Of a stretch of 64,000 nucleotides of DNA, positions 46,505 to 56,700 are shown piece after piece; within the stretch, counting starts at the first letter, position 1, and each line of letters starts with the position of its first letter. This stretch comes from Candidatus Aminicenantota bacterium (GTDB taxonomy: Bacteria; Acidobacteriota; Aminicenantia; Aminicenantales; Saccharicenantaceae), in the NCBI GenBank assembly GCA_014360015.1, contig JACIYJ010000001.1, forward strand, positions 1-64,000, read 5' to 3'. Position numbers and translations under genes: made by a program. The notes beneath the pieces are model-generated. The model had not been told where the DNA came from. It saw nothing but the letters and a program-made list of their open reading frames with translations, and made no database searches.

Positions 46505-46534
46505 ATAAATTCAATTAAATATCAGGAGGTTTTC

Positions 46535-47788
46535 ATGAATAAAAAAATATTTCGGGTACTATTCCTTCTGCTGGTAGTTTTTTCTCTTGTTTGGTCGGTA
46601 GCCTGCCAGTCTGAGAAGAAAGAAACAGCCGCGATTCAGAAGACTGTTATTCAGATTGGTGACAAAGAAATCCAGACCAAAGATGAAGCCATTTACAAAA
46701 CCAGGGAATTCAACGGTCAGAAAAGAGAATATCTGTCCTTAGATTTCTCTAAAATCGACCGACCGGCTTCAGTCTCTGAGTTCCAGCAGGTTTTTCATCA
46801 ACCTCCCATCAGGCAGTACCGGACTGGGACCTGCTGGTGTTTTGCCACGACTTCTTTTCTGGAATCTGAACTTAAGAGACTCGGCCGTGGCCAATTCAAA
46901 CTCTCTGAAATGTACACCGTCTACTGGGAATATGTGGAAAAGGCCAGACGCTTCATCAAAGAGAAAGGCAATTCTTTCCTGGGAGAAGGTTCCGAGCACA
47001 ATGCGGTCATTGCCAGGATGAAACAGTACGGGGCTGTACCTGAAAGTGCCTATACCGGCCTCCTGCCGGGTAAGACCGAACACGACCATTCTGCCCTGTT
47101 TGCCGAGCTTAACAATTATCTTGAGTTCTGCAAAAAGAACCAATACTGGGATGAAGAGAAAGCCATCGCTTATGTTAAATTGATCCTCAACAAACATCTG
47201 GGCGAGCCACCTTCAGTGATTGAAGTTAATGGTCAGAAAATGACTCCGAAAGAATACCTGGAAAAAGTCCTGCAACTTCCACTCGATGATTATGTCTGCT
47301 TCATGTCTTTTAAGTATGTGCCTTTTTATACTAAGGGTGAATATCGAGCTCCCGATAATTGGTGGCACAGCCAGGATTATTACAATGTTCCCTTAGACGA
47401 ATTTTATCAGGCTATTGTCAATGCTCTTAAGAATGGTTATTCGGTGGCTCTGGGTGGCGATGTCTCTGAACCCGGGATCAACGGGGAAGAAGGTCTGGCC
47501 GTGATTCCATCTTTTGATATTCTGCCATCTCTGATTGACCAAGATAGCCGGGAATTTAGATTTTATAACAACACCTCGACCGATGACCATGCCATCCATG
47601 CTGTTGGTATTACTCAAAAAGGCGGCCATACCTGGTTCCTGATTAAAGATTCAGGGGCTGGAGCCCATCGCGGACCATATAAGGGATACCTGTTCTTCAG
47701 AGATGATTTTGTGCGTCTGAAAATGCTGACTTTCATGGTCCACAAAGATGCTGTAGCTGACCTTCTGAAAAAATTCGAACAGAAATAG
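46535..47788 (+). CDS. Papain-like (C1 family) cysteine peptidase lipoprotein
   Basis: 417 residues from the ATG at 46535, supported by AGGAGG. The signal peptide ends in a lipobox-like SVAC with Cys24, so it is probably a lipoprotein. The catalytic site follows papain spacing: Q94 and C100 (RQYRTGTCWCFATTSF), a late His in DDHAIHAVGI and, where Asn is usual, Asp in LIKDSGAG. It resembles the C1B/bleomycin-hydrolase-like group. It is transcribed divergently from the DMT transporter. Confidence 0.85.
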   Translation: MNKKIFRVLFLLLVVFSLVWSVACQSEKKETAAIQKTVIQIGDKEIQTKDEAIYKTREFNGQKREYLSLDFSKIDRPASVSEFQQVFHQPPIRQYRTGTCWCFATTSFLESELKRLGRGQFKLSEMYTVYWEYVEKARRFIKEKGNSFLGEGSEHNAVIARMKQYGAVPESAYTGLLPGKTEHDHSALFAELNNYLEFCKKNQYWDEEKAIAYVKLILNKHLGEPPSVIEVNGQKMTPKEYLEKVLQLPLDDYVCFMSFKYVPFYTKGEYRAPDNWWHSQDYYNVPLDEFYQAIVNALKNGYSVALGGDVSEPGINGEEGLAVIPSFDILPSLIDQDSREFRFYNNTSTDDHAIHAVGITQKGGHTWFLIKDSGAGAHRGPYKGYLFFRDDFVRLKMLTFMVHKDAVADLLKKFEQK

Positions 47789-48112
47789 AACAGTTAAGCT
47801 GTAAAAAAACGAGTTTAATTTAAGTCGGCAGGAAGAGGGGACTTGCTCTGTGAGGAGGTGGCCCGATGGGGTAAAACCTATTCGTATTTTTAATGTGCTT
47901 ATCCCTTAATGAACTAATGGTAGTTGGCCGCAGAAAAATTACCATCGCAGGACTGGCTTTCTTGCCTATAACCTGGAATAGGCACCAAAAGTGTGGCTTA
48001 TTGGAAGCTGACTCATAAGCCTTGGTTGAGATATTGGGCGCGATTTTAAGTGAGTAATTACCCTAAGTTCTTAATTCAGGTATAATTTAAGCAAAGAAAA
48101 AAGAGAAAAAAC
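47789..48112. other. Intergenic region with several hairpins
   Basis: 324 bases upstream of rlmN with no credible ORF. ATGGTAGTT (47917-47925) pairs with AATTACCAT (47937-47945). GGCTTAT (47995-48001) pairs with ATAAGCC (48015-48021). A shorter CAC/GTG hairpin lies between them. A TATAAT at about 48082 may be the rlmN -10 element. The density of pairing suggests a structured RNA or decayed element, but I cannot name it. Confidence 0.4.
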
Positions 48113-49141
48113 ATGCAAAAGCCGCGTTGCCTGACTTCTTTAAGTTTATCCGAGCTTGAAGATTGCCTGAAAACTATCGGGGAACCGGCCTATCGGGCCC
48201 GACAGGTTTTTAAGTGGGTCTATAAACTGGGAAGAACTAATTTTTCAGAATTTACTGACCTGCCACGCGGGTTAAGGCAGAGGCTCTCAGAAGAATTTAT
48301 TATCAACCCCCTAAAAGTTCAGCAGACCATCAGCTCGCGGGACGGGACGACTAAATATCTTTTTGAACTGGACGACGGATATTTCATCGAAACTGTTATG
48401 ATTCCTTCCGGTCAGCGGAAAACCATCTGTGTCTCCACCCAGGTCGGCTGCAAGTTTCATTGTGCTTTCTGTGCCAGCGGGCTTAATGGGTTTAAGAGAA
48501 ATTTGACTGTGGGCGAAATTGTCAGTCAGGTTCTGACCTTGAAATATCAATTCGGACATGAGATCACCAACCTGGTTTTTATGGGTATGGGTGAGCCTCT
48601 GGATAATCTGGAGAATCTGCTTAAAGCTATAAGAATTTTGAATGATGAACAGGGCTTGTCTTTCGGCGCCAGAAGAATGACCATCTCCACGGCTGGAGTC
48701 ATTCCTGGAATAAAAAAATTAAAGGATTTTGAGCTGCAGATTAACCTGTCGATTTCCATCCACAGCCCGATGGATAAAAAGAGAAGCGAGCTGATGCCGA
48801 TAAACAAAAAGTATCCGCTGCCTGAGCTGATAGCCGTGGCTGAGGAATATCTCAAGTCCGGTGGCCGGCAGCTGACCTTAGAATACATTGTTATCAAAAA
48901 ACTCAACGACAGTTTGTATGAGGCGGAAGGGCTGGCGGCCATAGCCAGAAAGCTAAAAGCCAAAGTTAATCTGATCGCTTATAGTCCTGTGCCGGCTCTT
49001 CCTTATGAACGACCGACAGCTGAAGAAATGTCTCGTTTCCAGAAGTGGTTAGAAGAGAGAAAAGTAAAAGTTACAGTCAGAAAATCAAAAGGTGTGGACA
49101 TTGCCGCAGCCTGCGGTCAGCTGGCTGGTAAGTTCCAGTAA
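48113..49141 (+). CDS. rlmN: 23S rRNA/tRNA adenine-C2 methyltransferase RlmN
   Basis: A 342-residue radical SAM methylase acting on A2503 of 23S rRNA and A37 of some tRNAs. The cluster motif CX3CX2C is in GCKFHCAFCASG. The methyl-carrying cysteine is C334 (AAACGQLAG). N-terminal helices include RARQVFKWVY. FMGMGEPLDN is the GGEP-like SAM-binding motif. Its 3' end overlaps the convergent methyltransferase gene by 25 bp. Confidence 0.97.
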   Translation: MQKPRCLTSLSLSELEDCLKTIGEPAYRARQVFKWVYKLGRTNFSEFTDLPRGLRQRLSEEFIINPLKVQQTISSRDGTTKYLFELDDGYFIETVMIPSGQRKTICVSTQVGCKFHCAFCASGLNGFKRNLTVGEIVSQVLTLKYQFGHEITNLVFMGMGEPLDNLENLLKAIRILNDEQGLSFGARRMTISTAGVIPGIKKLKDFELQINLSISIHSPMDKKRSELMPINKKYPLPELIAVAEEYLKSGGRQLTLEYIVIKKLNDSLYEAEGLAAIARKLKAKVNLIAYSPVPALPYERPTAEEMSRFQKWLEERKVKVTVRKSKGVDIAAACGQLAGKFQ

Positions 49142-50427
49142 ACCGGCTTTCGGGCTCTTAGCACGGCCAGAGTTTCAATGTGGGGTGTCCTAGGGAAGAA
49201 ATCAAAACCCGTAATCTCAACCAGTTCGTATTCTGGTAAGAAAAGCTTCAGGTCGCGGGCTAAGGTAGTCGGATTACAGGAAAGATAAAAAAGCAAGGGA
49301 GCAGGCTGTTGTTTTAAAGATTTTATCAATTCCGCCGCCATACCTTTTCGCGGCGGGTCAATCACTATGACCCCCGGCTTGAAGGCAAGTACTTCTTCTA
49401 TCCAGTCTTCACTTCGACCTTCGGCCACAGTCAAATGCTGCACCCGGTTTAGCCGGAGATTCTTTTTGAGATAGAAGATATTATTCGGGTCAGACTCAAC
49501 GGCCAGGATTTCCGATGCTTCTTCTGCCAGCAGTAAGCCGAAGGTTCCGAGTCCGGCGTACAGATCAACCAGCTTAACCGGCGTCAGAGGCTTAAGGTGT
49601 TCTTTAATTTTGGCTATGACCTTTTCCAGCATCGGCGGATTCACCTGGAAGAAGCTGCCGGCCCCGTAACGGAAAATGGTCTGACCGATTTTTTCTTCTA
49701 AGTAATCCCGGCCATAAAGACGAACAAACTTGGGCTTCTTCCTGTTCTCCAGAACTCCCACCGCTCCGATTACCAGCGGGTCAAGGGCTAAAGTCGGAAC
49801 CAAGAGTTCAGCCACTTTTTCCAGGCCTTCTTCGTCCTCTGCCAGAAAGACCAGAAGAATTTCCTTCGTCCAGAAACTCTGCCTGATTTCCAGATGTCTG
49901 ACTGCAGGCAGAGCGATCCCTTTGATTAAGTTATTCAGACTGAAGATGATGGCATTAACTTTATCGCTTACCAGAACGCAGCTTTCCACCGGGAGAAGTG
50001 ATTCAATGGAACCAGGTTCATGATAAGCCAAAAACGGCGGCCGGCTGTCCCAGCTCAGACTTAGCTTGATCTTATTTCGATAGCCTGTAGTTGCCGGAGA
50101 AGGGATGACCTTGAGAGGGGTGAGTTCCCGGTGAAGAGCGCAGGAAAAGATTTCAGTCAGCTGTTCACTTTTTATTTTAAGCTCCAGGTCATAAGTCATT
50201 ACCTGGTAAGGAGAGCAGGCCTGATAATGAGAACAGACCGGATTTTGCCTTGAAGCCGAAGACTCAATGACTTTAAGCGTTCGGGCTTCAAGGTAATTTT
50301 TTTTATCTTTTAGAACCTCGACTTCTACCAGTTCGGTGGGCAGACCTTCGTCAGTAAAAATGATTTTACCTTCGGATCTGGCCAAAGCTTTTCCCGGATA
50401 GACAACTTTTTCTATTCTGACCTGCAT
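49117..50427 (-). CDS. rlmD: 23S rRNA uracil-5 methyltransferase (RlmD/TrmA family)
   Basis: 436 residues with an N-terminal TRAM-like domain, a central domain and a SAM methyltransferase domain (DLYAGLGTFGLLL, VIDPPRKG) carrying the catalytic Cys in YLSCNPTTLARDL. The iron-sulfur region reads C65-x5-C71-S-P-Y74: the third ligand Cys is Tyr here, while a later Cys (VESCVLV) remains. So the cluster may be incomplete or absent, as in some relatives. The target uridine (m5U1939 or m5U747) cannot be chosen with certainty. It converges with rlmN. Confidence 0.88.
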   Translation of the reverse strand: MQVRIEKVVYPGKALARSEGKIIFTDEGLPTELVEVEVLKDKKNYLEARTLKVIESSASRQNPVCSHYQACSPYQVMTYDLELKIKSEQLTEIFSCALHRELTPLKVIPSPATTGYRNKIKLSLSWDSRPPFLAYHEPGSIESLLPVESCVLVSDKVNAIIFSLNNLIKGIALPAVRHLEIRQSFWTKEILLVFLAEDEEGLEKVAELLVPTLALDPLVIGAVGVLENRKKPKFVRLYGRDYLEEKIGQTIFRYGAGSFFQVNPPMLEKVIAKIKEHLKPLTPVKLVDLYAGLGTFGLLLAEEASEILAVESDPNNIFYLKKNLRLNRVQHLTVAEGRSEDWIEEVLAFKPGVIVIDPPRKGMAAELIKSLKQQPAPLLFYLSCNPTTLARDLKLFLPEYELVEITGFDFFPRTPHIETLAVLRARKPVYWNLPAS

Positions 50428-50492
50428 GTGTTCTAAATAGACGCAGTCCGGACTTTTGTCAAGCTCTAATTGGTTTTCCAGAAAGATGATCC

Positions 50493-50690
50493 TTATCTGG
50501 CCAGGCTGTTAAGACAGCGAGCTGGTAGAGTCAGCACAGCCTTAAGTAGATCAAAGACCGCAGAAACAGTTATTCCGATAAATCTGAAAGGCAGAGCCAG
50601 AAGCCAGACAATCGGATAAAGCAGCAAAGCCAGAAGGGCCAAGGGCCAGCAGAGGACAAAAAGTATCAGCCAGAGTATAAATTTGACCAT
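50493..50690 (-). CDS. Small hydrophobic membrane protein
   Basis: 65 residues with two hydrophobic stretches (FILWLILFVLCWPLALLALLL and the following PIVWLLALPFRF), then an amphipathic end. The ribosome binding site GGTGGAG and a clean start support translation. No family recognised. It lies 70 bp downstream of addB on the same strand and may be part of the same transcript. Confidence 0.65.
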   Translation of the reverse strand: MVKFILWLILFVLCWPLALLALLLYPIVWLLALPFRFIGITVSAVFDLLKAVLTLPARCLNSLAR

Positions 50691-50759
50691 TGCTCCACCT
50701 CGTTCTGTTCACATCAATAGATACGAAATTTTAGCCAAAAAAGATTCCAACAACCAAAT

Positions 50760-53705
50760 TTATTTACTGCAGAAATCGGTAAAAGGACAGTAGCTGCAGC
50801 TGTCTTTTCGGGCCAGCTCGGGAGAGAAGGGGATAGTTGGGTCAATGATTTCGAGCAACAGCTTGTCAATTATCTGTTTTATCAATAGGAACTTTTCCTT
50901 CCACTCTTCCCTGGTTTCTTCCGTTTCTTTAATCAGGAATATGGCTCTAGAGGAATCTTTTTCTTTTTGCTTTTTTCCTCTTTTCTCAGCCAAAGGTGAA
51001 AATTCAATGCTTTCGTCTATATGATTTTTCCCCAGTAGAAGCACCGCTGAATAGATTTCTTCGGCCGGACATTTTAATTCGAAACAAGCCAGCAGCTGGT
51101 AGAAAGGAAGCTGCAGGCTTCTGATAGCTTCAGGCCAGGTGCTTCGGTCTTCGAGCTGGAGTTTCTTGAAATCTATCCAGAAGGATTTTTCATTAGAAGA
51201 GGTCTTGTAATCAAGAATACAGAGCCAGTCTCCACGCCTTTCTATCCGGTCAATCAACCCGGCCAGCCGCAGAAGTTTATCGCCAGCCTGGTAATTTATC
51301 TGAAATTTCCTTTCCAGCCCGACTATGGTTAAATCCAGGTTGACCTTCTTAAGTGTCTTTACCAGACGCTGCTGATAATCAGTTAGAAATTCCAATAGAT
51401 GTCTGCTTATTTGCTCTTTCATCAGAAAAAAGCTTCCGGAAAGGGGATAGCAAAAATTTGTCTTGAATTTTTCTTCGATCAGGCTATTCAGCCGGCTTAA
51501 ATCAGGTTGTTCCGGAAGTTTTTTAGCCAGATAAGGTTCAAAATAATCTTTCAGGATGGAGTGAACCAGAATACCGATATCAGCTTTCTCCATAGTTTCC
51601 GAGAGTTCTTCTTTTTCGGACAGCCTCAGAACGGAGGAATAATAAAATTGGAGCGGGCAATTGAGATAGGTATCAAGTTTAGATGCGGTAAATTCGATAC
51701 TTTCCAGAAGCTTAATCACTTTCTCGGTTTTATGGATAGGGCTTATTTCTGGGGAACTCAAGGCTATTCGGTAACTGACTGATTTGATAAATTTTGAAGC
51801 CTCTGGTTGATTTTCTTTCTTTTGCCTCTCCCAGAGAAATTTTTCTACATAGCGGCTTTTTTCTTTCTGACTGTTTTCAACGAAGAAAAAGCAAACTTTT
51901 TTAGCTGCAGCTACCAAAAGGTTTAGATAATACTCAATCCGCTTTTCCAGGTCTTCGTAAGTCGGCAGTCCCAGGGCTTTTCTCAAGTAGTAGGGAAGGA
52001 GAGAATCGACCTTCCCGGTGCCAGGGATGACATCTTCATTCATATCCAGCAGATAAACTTCTTCAAAATTCAGGCAGCGGGTTTCCCAGAAGCCCAGAAC
52101 CTGAAGTCCCCGAAGTGGAGTCCCGGGAAAAGGAACCCGGGCTTCAGAGATTAATTTACGGAACAAATTAAAATAGCTGGAACGGTTCTGAAAACTCTGC
52201 TTTCCAATCAGGGAATTTCTTAGGTGTTCAAACTGCTGGAAAAAAGCTTCAGCATAAGGCTGGAAGAAGAGGTGCAGGCTGGCGGTGCTATTGGTATTGA
52301 GATAATCGAGCAGGCTAATTAATTTGTCGGCAAAATCCCTGATGCTCTTGATTTCTAAAAAAGGCAGGATGGTCTTCTGGTGGATTGAAGTCAGATGTCT
52401 CAAAAAATCAGGAACTTCTGGTAGTTCCGGGTTTTCGGCCGTGTATTTAGCCAGGTGACGGTGAAGTTCAGGCTCTGAAACAATCTCGTCCAGTGACCAG
52501 AAAAGTTTCCCTTTTTTCTCGGTGAAAATTGTTTCAACTAAATGGAAGAGAATTCTGGTCAGTTCTGCCCGTCTGACCGGACCCGGGAAATAAATGTTTT
52601 TGGTGTAGGGATGAAGGACAAAGTTGAGATAATCGGGGGCGTAAACCCGTCCTTCTTCATCTGAAGTTTGAATCAGGTTAAAAAGACAGTCAAAGAAGCT
52701 ATAAAGTGGAGTTCTGGTTAGCGGATAACCAAGAGAAATGTTGTAAGTGTTGTCGGGCAGGGCTGATAAAGTCTGCTGGTGAAGGGGGATAAGAGTTTCG
52801 GCGGCTGGCAGGACGATGACCTGCTTTTCGTTCAAAAGAGAAGGGTTTTCAATTTTCTTTGAAATGATACTGTTTAGAACAAAAAGCTGGCCATGGCTAT
52901 CAGGACTGAGATAAAATTCAATTTCTGGCTGATTTTTGAGTTCAGTTTCGGGCTTCTCTGTCTCTGATATAGTTAGGTTTAGCTTTTTAATTATTTCTTC
53001 AATCCCAGGGCCATCGATCAAATATAGACAAGATTTTTCTGATTCCAGAACCTTTTTAAGCAGCTGGATTTCACCCGTAGTCAGAAGGTAAAAACCAGCC
53101 AGGATGATCTGATCAAAGCGGTCAAACATCTCAGGGGTGATTTTTTCTATCACTTTTTCCAGTCGGCTGGCCCGGGTTGAAAGATTCTCCCTTTCTAAGC
53201 GGGCATAAAAATGTTCATAGAAAAAGGACAGTTTTTGAAGTCTGGCCATCGTTTGTTCAGGAACAGTTTGACCGACCAGCGAATCAATCATCAGAAACTT
53301 TTCCTTAGTAACTCGTCCAGTTTTCAACTCTTCCAGATCTTGATAGAGCTTGAGACCGAGTGGGAAAAACTCGTCAAAAGTTAAGAAAGCCTGACTGCCG
53401 GTGGGTCCGGAGCGGTTGGAATGAAGCTCAAAAAGAAGACTGACCGCATCTATGGGTTCAAGAGGTTGATCCTTGATTCCGAGAAATTCAGAATAAAGAC
53501 GGTCGATGAATTCATCAAAAGAATCAATAGTCGGCGGGAAGAAACTTCTTTTGAGTCTTGAAGCCAAGGCCTTCCTTAAATAGTGTCCAGGCCTTCTTTC
53601 CGGAAAGACGACCCAGATTCTTGAAAAGTCCTGGCTTGAATTTGCAATGTTATCAGCCAGGAGTTCGATGAGGTTTTGTCTGGGAGAAATAATGGTCAGT
53701 TTCAT
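50760..53705 (-). CDS. addB: AddB-like nuclease/inactive helicase subunit
   Basis: 981 residues. The N-terminal part is a helicase-like fold without clear ATP-binding motifs (starts TIISPRQNLIELLADNI). The C-terminal ~280 residues form a PD-(D/E)XK nuclease with GLIDRIERRGDWLCILDYKTS and the cluster cysteines around residue 690 (LNCPLQFYY) and at the end (CSYCPFTDFC). This is the AddB/PD-(D/E)XK-exonuclease pattern. The stop-start overlap with the upstream helicase gene (4 bp) indicates a two-subunit DNA end-processing complex for recombinational repair. Confidence 0.88.
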   Translation of the reverse strand: MKLTIISPRQNLIELLADNIANSSQDFSRIWVVFPERRPGHYLRKALASRLKRSFFPPTIDSFDEFIDRLYSEFLGIKDQPLEPIDAVSLLFELHSNRSGPTGSQAFLTFDEFFPLGLKLYQDLEELKTGRVTKEKFLMIDSLVGQTVPEQTMARLQKLSFFYEHFYARLERENLSTRASRLEKVIEKITPEMFDRFDQIILAGFYLLTTGEIQLLKKVLESEKSCLYLIDGPGIEEIIKKLNLTISETEKPETELKNQPEIEFYLSPDSHGQLFVLNSIISKKIENPSLLNEKQVIVLPAAETLIPLHQQTLSALPDNTYNISLGYPLTRTPLYSFFDCLFNLIQTSDEEGRVYAPDYLNFVLHPYTKNIYFPGPVRRAELTRILFHLVETIFTEKKGKLFWSLDEIVSEPELHRHLAKYTAENPELPEVPDFLRHLTSIHQKTILPFLEIKSIRDFADKLISLLDYLNTNSTASLHLFFQPYAEAFFQQFEHLRNSLIGKQSFQNRSSYFNLFRKLISEARVPFPGTPLRGLQVLGFWETRCLNFEEVYLLDMNEDVIPGTGKVDSLLPYYLRKALGLPTYEDLEKRIEYYLNLLVAAAKKVCFFFVENSQKEKSRYVEKFLWERQKKENQPEASKFIKSVSYRIALSSPEISPIHKTEKVIKLLESIEFTASKLDTYLNCPLQFYYSSVLRLSEKEELSETMEKADIGILVHSILKDYFEPYLAKKLPEQPDLSRLNSLIEEKFKTNFCYPLSGSFFLMKEQISRHLLEFLTDYQQRLVKTLKKVNLDLTIVGLERKFQINYQAGDKLLRLAGLIDRIERRGDWLCILDYKTSSNEKSFWIDFKKLQLEDRSTWPEAIRSLQLPFYQLLACFELKCPAEEIYSAVLLLGKNHIDESIEFSPLAEKRGKKQKEKDSSRAIFLIKETEETREEWKEKFLLIKQIIDKLLLEIIDPTIPFSPELARKDSCSYCPFTDFCSK

Positions 53706-56700
53706 TCGACTTTCTCCGGATAACCCAGGTCCAAGTACATCAAAACTGCCTCGATTTTCTTCTGAGGATAGATTTCTTCCAGCATGGCTTTATAATTATT
53801 TATCTGCTTGAGATAAAAATCTTTAATTTCCGACTTTTTTACCTGGCCGGTCTTATAATCGATGACTGTAATCCGGTCAGGGTCAATTACTACCCGGTCA
53901 GCCCGATAGAGCTCGCCCTTAGAGTTAACCAGCTCACTTTCTCTTAAAACTATTCTCCCCGGCCGCGGCTGAAAATATTCAGCAACCTCTGGCTGACTCA
54001 GGAATTTTTTTAAAATCCTCAAAGCTTCTTCAATTTCAGCTGCGGCATACTCTTTAAATTGTGGTTTGATCAGAGCTCCGGACAATAAAGAATTAAAATC
54101 TTGATTAAGATATTCTATTTCCGCCAGCAGGGCATGGAGCAACTTGCCTCTTTTCTGTTCAGGATAATTAAGACCGAACTTTTCAGGAGAAGCTGTGGGG
54201 ATTTTGACGGTCAGGAATTTTAACGGTGATTTTTGACCAGAGACATCTTCAGAGGTCTGGCCAGTCCCATGGTCTTTCTTGATCACAACTTGCGGCTTGG
54301 TCGGTGATGATTGATATTTTTCCTGCAGAGAAAAGCCGAGAGCTTCTAAGAAGTTAAAGGGATAGGTCTTATTCCTGCCCAGTGCTCCTATTATATAAAG
54401 CTCATCTTTGGCTCTGGTTAAAGCCACATAAAGCGTGTTTAACCGGTTGACTTTATCTTGCAATTCGTAATTCCTGTAAGGTTCTTCGAGATCAGGGCTG
54501 GCTGAAATCAACTCCCGGTTCAATTTTAAGACTTCAACTTCAGAACTTTTTTCCTGGCTGTTACCTGATTCTCTGAGGTAGAAGGTTGGATATAGAGGTT
54601 GTTCAGGATATAAGAGCAAGATAACCACAGGGAAACCCAGACCCTTAGCTTTGTGAATGGTCATTATTCTTACGGCCGGAATCTCTTCCGGGACATCTAC
54701 TGTCCAGATGGACTCATCATCAGCCTGATCTTCTGAGAACCTGATGAATTCTCTTAAGTTACTTTTCCCCTGACCTTCAAAATGTTTGATGACTTCAAGC
54801 AGTTTGACCAGAGCCGCTTCTTCCTCTTGGAACAGGTCAAAAAGGCCAAAAGTTCTGTAAATCTGACTGACCAGGTCATACAAGGGAAAGTAGCCTACGG
54901 TTTTAAAAAATGGTTCAAAATATTTCTCCCAGATTTCGGGGAAGGTATCTCTGAAGGTGGTGTAAAGAGGAGCATCTTTGGTCCGCGGGTTGGTCCGGCT
55001 TTCTATAATGAATTCTCTGATGGTATCTGCCTCTAATAGCCACCCATCAGACCTGGTTTTTTCCTGGAAAAGCTGTCCACAAACGAAGACAGAAAAATTC
55101 AGGTCGTCCAGAGGAAAATCAAGAAATTGCAGGAAAGCCAGAATTTCCCTTATTACCTGGCGTTTTCTGATATCGAGTGAGGAAAACGGGATGAAGGGAA
55201 TGCCTTTTTCATTAAGCCAGGCGGCTGCCTCAGCCACGGTCTTGTTTCTGTAAGTCAGGATAGCTATGTCAGAATGATGATAGCCTCTCTCAATGAGTTC
55301 GGACACCAGCTCCTGAACCCTCTTTTTTACCCTGGTATCCTGGTCGTCTGAGTCTTCTTCAGGGAGGTTGTCTTCATTGCTTTCGTCGCAATTAGGGGCA
55401 GAATCTTTTTTACTGTCTCTTTGAATGATTTCCATTTCCACATAACCTTGTTCAGGCTTTGCCTTCTCCTCTGTTTTTTCCTTAGTGTCAGCCGGTAAAC
55501 AGGTAAAATCATCAAGGCCGCTCTTTTCAGCAGCTGCCTTCCAATCCCTTAACTTTTCGGTCTCACCTGAGAGGGCTTTTAACCCATCAGGAAAAATTTT
55601 AGAAACGAAATTTAGGATAACTTTTTTGCTGCGCCAGTTGATTTCCAGCTCTTTTATTTCAGTTCTGGCCGGACCGAACCTCATCTTGCCGCTGATAAAA
55701 TCAACCATTATCTGGTAATCAGCTTCTCTGAAGCCGTATATGGCCTGCTTGGTATCGCCGACGATGAACAGACTACCACCCTGGGACAGAGCATTTTCGA
55801 TAAGCGGTTCTAGATTCTGCCACTGCAGGGGGGAAGTGTCCTGGAATTCATCTATCAGGTAATGGTAAATAGTGCTGCCAAGGCAGAAATAAATGTCAGG
55901 GACAATGCCCAGGTCAAGATAATTAGCCAGTTTCCGATGGATGTCTTCCAGAAAAACCAAGGCCCGTTCCTTTTTAGTCGAGTTCAACAGGTCCAGAAGG
56001 TCATGATATATTTGCAGGTGAGGCTGGAAAAAATTCCTGGCATAAATTTCTTTATATTTTTTAATCTTTTCCTGAAAACTTAAGTATTCTTTTTCAATCT
56101 GATCGTAGATGATTTTATCCTTTGCTGATTTCGGCTTTTTGACCGGAGAGGTTTTAAAGGAGCAATCCAGCCAGTCTGTTATCCGGCTGGAGTCCAATCT
56201 TTTAGAAACTGCAGAACGATCGTTCCGCTCAAGAGAGGAGGCCTCTATCAGGGATTTTAATCTTTCAAGGGAATCCCTCCAGCTTTTTTCAATATCTTGT
56301 AATTCCTGTCTTGATTTAGAAAGATCCTTAATTACCGGCTTCCGATTTAAAGCTTCCAGCTTACGATAAAGCTCGATGAACTTGTCCAGAATCTCTTTAG
56401 TTGGATCCCAGACAAAAGCTGCATCAGAATCTCTCAGGTCCTGGAGACTTACGGCAATTTCCAGCAGCAGGCGTCCTTCAGGAGATTGGGGGCTGACTCT
56501 TCTCAGGAATCTGGAAAAAGCGTAAGAAATAACAGGGGTGGAGTCAAGGGTAATTTCAAAATCTGGACTGATACCCAAGTCCACAGCTGAAGCTTTAAAA
56601 ACTTCAGCCATAAAGCTGTCGATGGTCATCACCTGAAAATCACTGTAATTGCTCAGTATGGATTCCAGAACTTTTTCAGCTCTCGACTTAAGGTTTTCTT

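Noticed and set aside
47789..48112. Diverged IS outer repeat (AACCTGGAATAG near 47980)
   Set aside because: Only about 10 bases resemble the TATCCAGG motif and neighbouring bases do not align.
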